Assembly: GCF_014199195.1 (NCBI RefSeq)
Contig: NZ_JACIJE010000006.1
Coordinates: 62,001 to 126,000, forward strand
Origin: Neoroseomonas alkaliterrae
Lineage (GTDB): Bacteria > Pseudomonadota > Alphaproteobacteria > Acetobacterales > Acetobacteraceae
Length of the DNA: 64,000 nucleotides
Direction: 5' to 3'
A program made the position numbers and the translations under genes. Under the pieces are notes generated by a model, which was given only the letters and a program-made list of their open reading frames with translations, had not been told where the DNA came from and searched no databases. Below are positions 26,719-34,200 of the stretch, in pieces; within the stretch, counting starts at the first letter, position 1, and each line of letters opens with the position of its first letter.

Positions 26719-27456
26719 TCAGAAGGTCCAGGTCAGCGCCGCGATGAAGCGGTTGTCGCACACCTTCAGCCCGCCGCATTCGCGCTGGCTGATGTCCGTG
26801 CCGTAATAGCCCGCCGTCACGGCGAAGCCGTAGCGGATCGGGATGGTCGCCGAGACCGAATAGGCGAGGTAGTCGGGCGTGCCGAACCGCGCGTTGCGCT
26901 CGATCCACTGGTAGCCGAGCCGGCCCGAGAGGGTGATGTCGAGCACCGGCAGCTTCACGTCCACCCCGCCTTCGAGCCAGTAGCCGTCGCCGGAGCGGCC
27001 GAAGAAGTTCGGCGACCAGGCCGCGGTGCCGACGAAGGTGACGGGATCGAGCTCGTATTTCAGGCGCAGCATCGTCTCGAAGTAGGAGATCTCCTGCTGC
27101 CCGGGCTGACGGCTGTAGCCGGGGTAGGTGTAGGCGATGCCGCCGATGTCGAAGGTGAATGATCCGATGCTGCGGCGGTAGCCCGCGAGGATGTCCACCT
27201 CCTGCCGTGCGTCGGTGCCGGCGAAGGCGACGTTGCTCGCGAAGGCGCCGACATAGAGGCCGATCTCGTGGCTCAGTTCGAGCGCGCCCTGCACCGCCGG
27301 CCGGCCGCGCGTCTGGCTGATGTTGCGGAACACGTAGTCGGTGGCGGCGGTCGCCGTGCCGGTGAGGCTGAACCCCGCGCCGAGATCCACCTGCGCCATG
27401 GCGGGCGCCGAGAGAAGCCCGAGGCCGATGGCGAGCGCTGCAAGCCGTTTGCGCAT
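26719..27456 (-). CDS. TorF family putative porin
   Basis: A 245-residue outer-membrane beta-barrel protein. The signal peptide MRKRLAALAIGLGLLSAPAMAQ is followed by alternating-hydrophobicity strands. The TorF/Gcw_chp hallmark is clear: ATDYVFRNISQTRGRPAVQG (about 38-57), and the protein ends in TWTF, with the terminal aromatic residue needed for barrel assembly. Two Cys near the end (ECGGLKVCDN) could form a disulfide in an extracellular loop. Proteins of this group are thought to be small channels; the solute is unknown. It may let in substrates of the binding proteins encoded nearby, which is inference. Confidence 0.88.
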   Translation of the reverse strand: MRKRLAALAIGLGLLSAPAMAQVDLGAGFSLTGTATAATDYVFRNISQTRGRPAVQGALELSHEIGLYVGAFASNVAFAGTDARQEVDILAGYRRSIGSFTFDIGGIAYTYPGYSRQPGQQEISYFETMLRLKYELDPVTFVGTAAWSPNFFGRSGDGYWLEGGVDVKLPVLDITLSGRLGYQWIERNARFGTPDYLAYSVSATIPIRYGFAVTAGYYGTDISQRECGGLKVCDNRFIAALTWTF

Positions 27457-27587
27457 AGTCGTGTCCGATCCTCTCCTGGCCGCCGCTGCGGCTTGGTGGG
27501 CGGGGCGTCACTCCCCCGGCGGGGGGCGCCCCTCGGACCGGAATTCAGCAAGAGCCGTGCCGCGAAACGGTCACCGCGGGCGGCGGC

Positions 27588-29264
27588 TCAGGCCGGCAGC
27601 GGCATGGTCCGCTTCTTCCATGCCGAGGCCTGCATCGCGGAGGACCTCACATGCACCACCACCGGGCGGTCGGTGACGGCGAAGGCCTCGGAGAGCACCG
27701 GCTCGATCTCCTCCTCGGTGCGGATCGCGAAGGCCGCGGCGCCGAAGGACTTCGCCCAGGCGACGAAGTCCGGATTCACCAGCCGCGTCGCCTGGTCGTA
27801 GGGGCGGCCCGGATAGCGCCCCTCATGGTGCATGCCGATGGTGCCGTAGCCGGAATTGTCCGACAGGATCACCACCGGCGCGACGCCTTCGCGCATGGCG
27901 GTGGCGATCTCGTTGCCGGTCATCAGGATGCCGCCGTCGCCCACGAAGGCCACCGCCCGCTTGCCCGGCCGGCGCAGCGCCGCTGCCACCGCCATGGGCA
28001 CCGCGGCCCCCATGGCGCCCACATTCGAGGCGAGGAACATGTGCGTCTGCCGGAACGGGAAGTAGCGATGCAGGAAGGAGGAGAAGTTCCCCGCATCCGA
28101 GGTCACCGCCGCATCCGCCGGGATGTGCCGCGACATGGCCGCGCAGACGGCGGCGAAGTTCACCCCGTCCTCCATCCGCTCCCATTCGGGCGCGAGCAGG
28201 CTGCGGTGGATGGTATTGAGCCCCTTCACCCAGCGGCGGCGGGCCTCGCTCGCCTCCGGCGCATTGCGCGCGAGCAGGCCGCGGATGACGGCATGCGGGT
28301 CGGCGGCGATGGGCAGGTCCACGCGCCAGACGCGGCCGATCTCGTTGGCGTCCGGCCAGACCTGGACCAGCGGCAGTTGCGGCTCGGGCGCGGCGGGGAA
28401 GGTGTAGGACTGGCTGATGGAATCCGACAGCCGCTCGCCCAGGCAGACCATGAGGTCGGCCTTCTTCATCTCCTCGATCAGCGGCTTGGGCACGCGGATG
28501 CCCATGTAGCCGCCGTAGTTCGGATGATGGGCGTCGAACAGGTGCGGCCGGCGGTGCGTCGGGCTGATCGGCAGCGTCCAGGCTTCCGCGAGGCGGTTGA
28601 GATCGGCGAGCGCCGCCTCGCCCCCCGCCGCCAAGGCGCCGCCGACCAGCACCAGCGGGCGCTCGGCATTGGCGAGCATCTCCGCGAGGCGATCGAGGTC
28701 CTCCGCCCGCGGCCCCGGCTTGGGCAGGGCGCGCGGCGCGACCACGGGGCCCTCGGCCGGCTCGTCGAAGATGTCCTCGGGCAGGATCACCGCCACCGGC
28801 CCCGGCGTGCCCGCCTGCGCGAGGTGGAAGGCGCGCGCGATCACCTCGCTCGCCTGGACGGGCTGGATGACCTCGAAGACGCCCTTGGTCACGTCCGACA
28901 GCAGGCGGGAATAGTTCTGCTCCTGCAGCGCGAGGCGGCCGACATCCTTGCGCTCCACATGGCCGATCAGCATCACCAGCGGGGTGGCGTCGTGATAGGC
29001 GGTGTGCAGCGCGATCATCGCATTGGTCACGCCGGGCCCCCGCGAAACCAGGGCCACGCCGGCCCGCCCGTCGCGCATGCGCCCGTCGGCGGCGGCCATG
29101 AAGCCCGCGCCGCCCTCATGGCGGCAGACTACGAGCCGGATCTGCGGGAATTCCGTCAGCGCATCGGTCAGGCCGAGGTAGGACTCGCCCGGCACGCAGT
29201 AGATGATGTCCACGTCATGCGCGGCGAGGCTTTCGGCCAGGATGCGGCCGACGGTGCGGGTCAT
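27588..29264 (-). CDS. Thiamine pyrophosphate-dependent enzyme (acetolactate synthase-like)
   Basis: A 558-residue ThDP enzyme with the three-domain layout of the IlvB/benzoylformate decarboxylase family. The catalytic Glu50 lies in CRHEGGAGFMAA. The ThDP-Mg motif runs from GDGG (442-445) to DNSGYG (469-474), with Ser in place of the second Asn of the classic NN pair. These enzymes decarboxylate a 2-oxo acid or make a C-C or C-S bond. No regulatory small subunit gene follows, so biosynthetic acetolactate synthase is unlikely. GAGGAC precedes ATG 29264. A Bug gene ends ten bases upstream, so transport and conversion of an oxo acid in one operon is plausible. Confidence 0.87.
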   Translation of the reverse strand: MTRTVGRILAESLAAHDVDIIYCVPGESYLGLTDALTEFPQIRLVVCRHEGGAGFMAAADGRMRDGRAGVALVSRGPGVTNAMIALHTAYHDATPLVMLIGHVERKDVGRLALQEQNYSRLLSDVTKGVFEVIQPVQASEVIARAFHLAQAGTPGPVAVILPEDIFDEPAEGPVVAPRALPKPGPRAEDLDRLAEMLANAERPLVLVGGALAAGGEAALADLNRLAEAWTLPISPTHRRPHLFDAHHPNYGGYMGIRVPKPLIEEMKKADLMVCLGERLSDSISQSYTFPAAPEPQLPLVQVWPDANEIGRVWRVDLPIAADPHAVIRGLLARNAPEASEARRRWVKGLNTIHRSLLAPEWERMEDGVNFAAVCAAMSRHIPADAAVTSDAGNFSSFLHRYFPFRQTHMFLASNVGAMGAAVPMAVAAALRRPGKRAVAFVGDGGILMTGNEIATAMREGVAPVVILSDNSGYGTIGMHHEGRYPGRPYDQATRLVNPDFVAWAKSFGAAAFAIRTEEEIEPVLSEAFAVTDRPVVVHVRSSAMQASAWKKRTMPLPA

Positions 29265-29274
29265 GTCGTTGTCC

Positions 29275-30237
29275 TCACTGGGGGCGGAGCCCCGCGGCGC
29301 GCACCAGCGGGGCGAAGGCGGCGAGTTCGTCGCGCACGAAGGCGGTGTAGCTCTCGGGCGTGGTGTCGGGCGGCGCGCCGCCCAGCTCCTCGAGGCGCCC
29401 GCGCGTCGGCGGGTCGGCCAGCACCGCGCGGATCTCCTGCGACAGCCGCGTGGTGATGGCAGGCGGCAGGCCGGCCGGGCCCGAGATGCCGAACCAGGCA
29501 TAGGAGACGACATCGAGCCCGCCCTCGCGCAGCGTCGGCACGCCCGGCAGGGCATCGGTGCGTTCCGCCGCGCTGACCGCGAGCGCCCGCAGCGCGCCCG
29601 CGCGCACATGCGGGCCGGAGGAGGGCAGGCTGTCGAGCATCGCCGGCACCACGCCGGCGATCAGGTCCGACAGGGCGGGCCCGGCGCCGCGATAGGGGAT
29701 GCTCTCGGTCCGCACGCCGAGCGCCATGGCGAGCCGCACGCCCGCGAGATGGGAGGAGGTGCCGATCCCCGCCACCGCGAAGCGGATCTCGCCGGCCGCG
29801 CGGGCCGCGGCGGCGAAATCGTCCAGCGTGCGCGCCGGGTTGGCGGGGTTCACCAGCAGCACCGAGGGGCTGCGCGCGATCATGGCGATGTGGGTGAAGT
29901 CGCGCAGCGCGTCGTAGGCGATGGTCGGGTAGAGCGCAGGCGAGACCCCATGCGAGGTGGAGGAGGAGACGAGCAGCATGTGCCCGTCCGGCTCGGCCCG
30001 CGCGACCGCTTGCGCGCCGATGGTGGCACCCGCGCCGGGCCGGTTCTCCACCACGATGGGCTGGCCGAGCCGGGCGCCGAGCCGCTCGGCGACGAGCCGG
30101 CCGACCACATCCGTGGTGCCGCCCGGTGCGAAGGGCACGACGAGGCGGATGGGCCGCGACGGCCAGGCCCCGCCCTGAGCCAGCGCCGGGCGCGCCAGGA
30201 GCGGCAGCGCGGCGAGCGCGAGATGACGGCGGTGCAT
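29275..30237 (-). CDS. Bug family tripartite tricarboxylate transporter substrate-binding protein
   Basis: A 320-residue periplasmic binding protein. Signal peptide MHRRHLALAALPLLARPALA, then VPFAPGGTTDVVG (Thr in place of the more usual Ser), VENRPGAGATIG, IPYRGAGPA and LPGVPTLREGG. The frame opens 19 codons upstream, but the ATG at 30237 gives a proper signal sequence. It precedes the TPP enzyme by ten bases on the same strand, so the two are very probably co-transcribed. No TctA/TctB genes nearby. Confidence 0.92.
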   Translation of the reverse strand: MHRRHLALAALPLLARPALAQGGAWPSRPIRLVVPFAPGGTTDVVGRLVAERLGARLGQPIVVENRPGAGATIGAQAVARAEPDGHMLLVSSSTSHGVSPALYPTIAYDALRDFTHIAMIARSPSVLLVNPANPARTLDDFAAAARAAGEIRFAVAGIGTSSHLAGVRLAMALGVRTESIPYRGAGPALSDLIAGVVPAMLDSLPSSGPHVRAGALRALAVSAAERTDALPGVPTLREGGLDVVSYAWFGISGPAGLPPAITTRLSQEIRAVLADPPTRGRLEELGGAPPDTTPESYTAFVRDELAAFAPLVRAAGLRPQ

Positions 30238-30295
30238 CACGGGGCGTTGTCCTCTCCGTTGCGCCCATCCTGCCGCAACGCGACGCCGCCGCAAG

Positions 30296-30312
30296 CCCGC
30301 CCTGCGGGCGGG
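30296..30312 (-). terminator. Hairpin after the flavin reductase gene
   Basis: A perfect 7-bp stem (CCCGCCC with GGGCGGG, loop TGC) starts three bases past the flavin reductase stop in the direction of transcription. The following bases are CTTGCGG rather than a U run, so it may only protect the mRNA end or act with Rho. Confidence 0.45.
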
Positions 30313-30315
30313 TCG

Positions 30316-30948
30316 TCAGCCGCCCCGGCGTGCCTCCCAGTCGGCGACGGACAGGCGCGGGATCTCGATGCGGTCGGTGGTGCGCGCATACCAGCCGCGC
30401 CCGTGCATGCGCCCGACCAGTTCGAGCTTCGGCGTGTCGATGTAGAACTTCGCCGCGTCCAGCACGCAATCGTCGCGCACGTATTGCGCGACCACGCGGC
30501 CCATCACGATGGTGTGGTGGCCGGCGGGGACGAACTGGAAGATCTCGCATTCCAGCGCGACCGGGCTCTCGGCGATGCGCGGCACCTTCACCTTCAGCGA
30601 GGGCGCGGTGGTCAGGCCTGCCTCGGTGATCTCGTTCACGCCATGGGGGAAGTCGATGGCGGTGACGTTCATCTGCTCGGCCGTTGCGGCGGAGACGAGG
30701 TTGACCACGAACTGGCCGGTCGCCTCGATGTTCGCGAGCGTGTCCTTCGCCGCACCCGCGCGCGGGCCGCAGCCGATGCCCACCACCACCGGGTTGTCGG
30801 AGAAGGCGTTGAAGAAGGAATAGGGCGCGGCGTTCACCTGCCCCTCGCGGTCCTGGCTGACGACCCAGGCGACCGGACGCGGCACGACCGAGGCGACGAC
30901 GAGCTTATAGGCCTGCTCGTGCGGGATCTGCGTGAAGTCGAAATGCAT
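30316..30948 (-). CDS. Flavin reductase family protein
   Basis: A 210-residue FMN-binding split-barrel protein. The motifs PRPVAWVVSQD (about 23-33), NAAPYSFFNAFSDNPP-like region with GIGCGPR, and ATGQFVVNLV fit flavin reductases that supply reduced FMN to monooxygenases. Other members of the group use bound FMN directly. AAGTCGAAATGC surrounds the start, with no strong ribosome binding site. It lies 28 bases downstream of the hydroxyacid dehydrogenase gene on the same strand and may be in its transcript. A two-component partner could be the luciferase-like enzyme at 11086, but distance makes this weak. Confidence 0.87.
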   Translation of the reverse strand: MHFDFTQIPHEQAYKLVVASVVPRPVAWVVSQDREGQVNAAPYSFFNAFSDNPVVVGIGCGPRAGAAKDTLANIEATGQFVVNLVSAATAEQMNVTAIDFPHGVNEITEAGLTTAPSLKVKVPRIAESPVALECEIFQFVPAGHHTIVMGRVVAQYVRDDCVLDAAKFYIDTPKLELVGRMHGRGWYARTTDRIEIPRLSVADWEARRGG

Positions 30949-30976
30949 GGCGGTCGTCCTTGTCCGGCGTCAGGCG

Positions 30977-31954
30977 TCAGGCGGCGCGGTGGGGCGGGTT
31001 CTCGCCCCGGATCAGCAGCGCCTCGAGGTTCTCGATGCAGCGCGCGCCCATCGCATCGCGCGTCTCGATCGTGGCCGAGCCGAGATGCGGCAGCAAGGCC
31101 ACGTTCTCGAGCGCGATGTAGCCGGGATGGACCTTCGGTTCGCCGTCATAGACGTCGAGGCCGGCGGCGCGGATATGGCCCGACTTCAGCGCGGCGATCA
31201 GCGCCTCATCGTCCACCGAGGGGCCACGGCCGGTGTTCACCACCAGCGCGCCCTTCTTCATCTTCGCCAGGCGCGCGGCGTTCAGCCACTTGCGCGTGCC
31301 CTCGCCGCCCGGGACATGCATCGAGAGCACGTCGATCGCGGCGAGGAAGCCGTCCTCATCCGGGTGGAAGGTCGCGCCCTTTTCGAGCTCGGGCGGCAGG
31401 CGCTGCACGTCGTGGTAGTGGATCTCCATCTGCATCCCGCGCGCCATCTCCGCGAGCTGCCGCCCGATGCGCCCGAAACCGAGGATGCCGAGCCGCTTGC
31501 CCTGCAGCGTGACACCCATGAGCTGCGTCGGCGCCCAGCCTTCCCACTTGCCCGAGCGCACCAGCCGCTCGCCCTCGCCCGCCCGGCGCGCGGCCATCAG
31601 CATCAGCGTGAAGGCGCATTCGGCGGTGGCGAAGGAGAGCACCTCCGGCGTGTGCGTCACCGCGATGCCGCGCGCCTTGCAGGCATCGAGCGCGATGTGG
31701 TCCACGCCGACCGAGAAGGTGGTCACGATGCGCACGCTGTCGGGCAGGGCGGCGATGGTCCCGGCGTTCATCGGGTCGCCCGCCGCGCAGAGCACGCCCG
31801 CCGCGCCGGCCGCCCTGGCCCGCCGCGCGATCTCCGCGCCGTCGCGGAACCAGGGCTCGTCCGCGCTGTTCAGCCGGGCATCGAACAGCGATGCGAGGCG
31901 CGCCTCCACGCCGTCCGGCAGCTTGCGGGTGACGAGAAGGACCGGCTTTGCCAT
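30977..31954 (-). CDS. D-2-hydroxyacid dehydrogenase (glyoxylate/hydroxypyruvate reductase type)
   Basis: A 325-residue NAD(P)H-dependent dehydrogenase of the D-isomer family, reducing a 2-oxo acid to the D-2-hydroxy acid or the reverse. The nucleotide loop GFGRIG is at 159-164. The catalytic triad is complete: Arg243 in NTGRGP, Glu272 in DGEP and His290 in LPHLGSAT. The TFSVGVDHIAL segment resembles glycerate dehydrogenases and glyoxylate reductases of the GyaR type. AGGAAG lies upstream of ATG 31954. It is divergent from the SDR gene across 127 bases and followed by the flavin reductase. The exact oxo acid is unknown. Confidence 0.9.
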   Translation of the reverse strand: MAKPVLLVTRKLPDGVEARLASLFDARLNSADEPWFRDGAEIARRARAAGAAGVLCAAGDPMNAGTIAALPDSVRIVTTFSVGVDHIALDACKARGIAVTHTPEVLSFATAECAFTLMLMAARRAGEGERLVRSGKWEGWAPTQLMGVTLQGKRLGILGFGRIGRQLAEMARGMQMEIHYHDVQRLPPELEKGATFHPDEDGFLAAIDVLSMHVPGGEGTRKWLNAARLAKMKKGALVVNTGRGPSVDDEALIAALKSGHIRAAGLDVYDGEPKVHPGYIALENVALLPHLGSATIETRDAMGARCIENLEALLIRGENPPHRAA

Positions 31955-32081
31955 GGAACGCTTCCTGCATGCTTCGGGGATGACGCGTCGCGCATAGCGC
32001 GCCCCGCCCCGTCTTGCCAGGGGGCGGGGGAGGGGGCAGGGTCCGGCCCGGTTCCACGGCACGGATGAAGGGGTTGCGGAT

Positions 32082-32873
32082 ATGGATCTCGGTCTGAAGG
32101 GCAAGCGCGCGCTGGTGATGGGCGGCGCGAAGGGCCTCGGGCGCTCGATCGCGGATGCGCTCGCCGCCGAAGGCACGGTGCTGACGATCAGCGGCCGCGA
32201 CGTGGCGGCGATGGAGAAGGCCGCGGGCGAGCTGAAGGCGCTCGGCGCGCCGGCGGTGACCGTCGTGCAGGCGGATGTCGCCTCCGGCGAGGACATGGAC
32301 CGCCTGGCGGACACCGCCGTGAAGGCCATGGGCGGGGTGGACATCCTGGTGCTGAACCATGGCGGCCCGCCCGTCTGCACCGCCTCCGAGATGAAGGAGG
32401 CGGACCTCGTGAAGTGGTTCCAGAACATCGTCGTCTCGCCGATCCGCATCACGATGCGGCTGATGCCCGCGATGCGGGCGCAGAAATACGGACGCGTGAT
32501 CGTGGTCGGCTCCTCGGGCATGCAGCACCCGATCCCGACGCTCGCGCTGTCGAACACGCTGCGCGCCTCGATCTGGGCCTGGCTCAAGACGCTCGCGGCC
32601 GAGGTCGCGGCGGATGGCGTGACGATGAACGTCCTTGCGCCGGGCTCGATCCGCACCGACCGCATCCTTCAGACCGCCGCGGTGCGCGCCGAGAAGGCCG
32701 GCACCAGCGTCGAGGAGGAGATCGCCAAGGCCGGGCGCGAGATCCCGGCCGGCCGCGTCGGCGAGCCGCACGAATACGGGCCGATGGGCGCCTTCCTCGC
32801 CGGCGTCACCGGCGCCTACATCACGGGCACGATGGTCCGCGTGGATGGCGGCCGCGTGCGCAGCATGCTCTGA
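32082..32873 (+). CDS. SDR family oxidoreductase lacking the Tyr-x3-Lys motif
   Basis: A 263-residue short-chain dehydrogenase fold. The cofactor loop GGAKGLG is at 14-20 and NHGGP at 92-96 replaces the usual NNAG. Where the catalytic Tyr-x3-Lys is expected, it reads TLALSNTLRAS (153-163) with neither residue, although Ser144/145 is present. This matches an SDR subgroup I have seen with an LSN-R motif. It may use other residues or act non-catalytically. It opens a plus-strand unit with the amidase and hydantoinase genes. A stem-loop at 32880-32904 follows its stop, so coupling to them may be partial. Confidence 0.85.
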   Translation: MDLGLKGKRALVMGGAKGLGRSIADALAAEGTVLTISGRDVAAMEKAAGELKALGAPAVTVVQADVASGEDMDRLADTAVKAMGGVDILVLNHGGPPVCTASEMKEADLVKWFQNIVVSPIRITMRLMPAMRAQKYGRVIVVGSSGMQHPIPTLALSNTLRASIWAWLKTLAAEVAADGVTMNVLAPGSIRTDRILQTAAVRAEKAGTSVEEEIAKAGREIPAGRVGEPHEYGPMGAFLAGVTGAYITGTMVRVDGGRVRSML

Positions 32874-32879
32874 GCCGCG

Positions 32880-32904
32880 GCGGGGCGCCGCACCGGTGCC
32901 CCGC
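32880..32904 (+). terminator. Stem-loop after the SDR gene
   Basis: A 7-bp perfect stem (GCGGGGC with GCCCCGC) with an 11-base loop that itself contains complementary bases lies six bases past the SDR stop. No T run follows; it may reduce read-through into the amidase gene 31 bases downstream. Confidence 0.4.
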
Positions 32905-32934
32905 AGGTGACGCAACCGACAAGGAGCCGCGCGG

Positions 32935-34200
32935 ATGCTGCCGAACCTGACCCCGGACATGGACCTCGCCGCCGAACTCTTCGCCGGGCTGCGCGCCGGC
33001 AGCGCGGACGGCGAGGGCGTGACGCGCGAGGCCTACGGCCCCGGCGAACGCATGGCGCATGCGCTGGTGCGCGCCGCGGCCGACCGCCTCGGGCTGGAAA
33101 GCACCGTGGATGTCGCGGGCAACCTCTACATGACGCTCCCCGGCACGGACCGGTCGGCCAAGCGCCTCGTCATCGGCAGCCATCTCGACAGCGTGCGGCA
33201 GGGCGGGAACTACGACGGCGCGGCGGGCGTGCTCGCGGGCATGGCCGCCGTGGCGGGCATGAAGCGCGCGGGCTTCGTGCCGGGGCGCGACATCACCGTC
33301 ATGGCGATCCGCGCCGAGGAGGCCGGCTCCTGGTTCCCTGTCTCCTATCCCGGCAGCCGCATGGCGCTGGGGCTGCTGAAACCGGACGGCCTCGCCATCC
33401 GCCGGCAGGACACTGGGCGGAGCCTCGCCGAGCACATGCGCGAGGAAGGCTTCGACCCCGACGCGGTGGCGCGCGGCGAGCATGCGCTCGGCCCGCACAA
33501 CGTCGCCGCCTTCCTCGAACTGCACATCGAACAGGGGCCGGTGCTCGATGCCGAGCAGGTGCCGATCGGCATCGTCACCGGCATTCCGGGCAGCCGTCGC
33601 CTGCGCCAGGCGCGCGTCATCGGCGAATACAACCATTCGGGCGCGACGCCGCGGAAGTATCGCCGCGACGCGGCGGCCGCGCTGGCCGAACTCGTGCACC
33701 GCATGGACGAGGAATGGGTGCGGCTCGAGACCATGGGCCACGCGCTGGTCTGCACCTTCTGCACCATGGCGACCACCGCCGAGGCCGGCTTCACCAAGAT
33801 CGCGGGGGAGGCGGAGTTCTCCCTCGATGTGCGCAGCGTCAGCCCGCATGCCTGCGACCTGATGTTCGAGGCGCTGCACCGCTTCATGGAGGAGATCGAG
33901 GCGCGCCGCGGCGTGCGCTTCGAGCGTGGCCCCGAAACCGGCAGCCGCGCCAGCCCGATGGATGCGGGCATCCGCGCCGCGCTCGCCAGCGCGGCGAGCA
34001 GCCTCGGCATTCCCTGGCGCGAGATGGCCTCGGGCGGGGGCCACGACGCGGCCGCCTTCGCCGAGGCGAAGATCCCAGCCGCCCTTCTGTTCGTGCGCAA
34101 CCAGCACGGCAGCCACAATCCGAAGGAAGACATGCGCATGGAAGACTACGCGGCGGCCTGCGCCGTGGTGCAGCGCTGGGCGGCGGAGGCCGCGCAGTGA
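32935..34200 (+). CDS. M20 family hydantoinase/carbamoylase-type amidase
   Basis: A 421-residue binuclear-metal amidase. Metal-binding residues are visible: His83 in GSHLDSVRQGG, Asp94 in NYDGAAG and Glu128/Glu129 in RAEEAGSWF. The C-terminal half has GGGHDAAAFAEA and NQHGSHNPKEDM. This is the signature of N-carbamoyl-L-amino acid hydrolases and allantoate amidohydrolases. AAGGAG precedes the ATG. Its stop overlaps the HyuA start as GTGA. With the two downstream ATP-dependent hydantoinase-like subunits, it could open the carbamoyl product of ring cleavage; that order is inferred from context. Confidence 0.9.
   Translation: MLPNLTPDMDLAAELFAGLRAGSADGEGVTREAYGPGERMAHALVRAAADRLGLESTVDVAGNLYMTLPGTDRSAKRLVIGSHLDSVRQGGNYDGAAGVLAGMAAVAGMKRAGFVPGRDITVMAIRAEEAGSWFPVSYPGSRMALGLLKPDGLAIRRQDTGRSLAEHMREEGFDPDAVARGEHALGPHNVAAFLELHIEQGPVLDAEQVPIGIVTGIPGSRRLRQARVIGEYNHSGATPRKYRRDAAAALAELVHRMDEEWVRLETMGHALVCTFCTMATTAEAGFTKIAGEAEFSLDVRSVSPHACDLMFEALHRFMEEIEARRGVRFERGPETGSRASPMDAGIRAALASAASSLGIPWREMASGGGHDAAAFAEAKIPAALLFVRNQHGSHNPKEDMRMEDYAAACAVVQRWAAEAAQ

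Noticed and set aside
27457-27587. Nested GC-rich inverted repeats upstream of the porin gene
   Set aside because: The pairing can be drawn in several ways in this C/G-run sequence and no defined element stands out.
32907-34196. Fusion of the amidase region with HyuA in one frame
   Set aside because: The upstream part of the HyuA frame is the wrong frame of the amidase gene. The GTGA overlap and conserved first strand mark a separate start at 34197.
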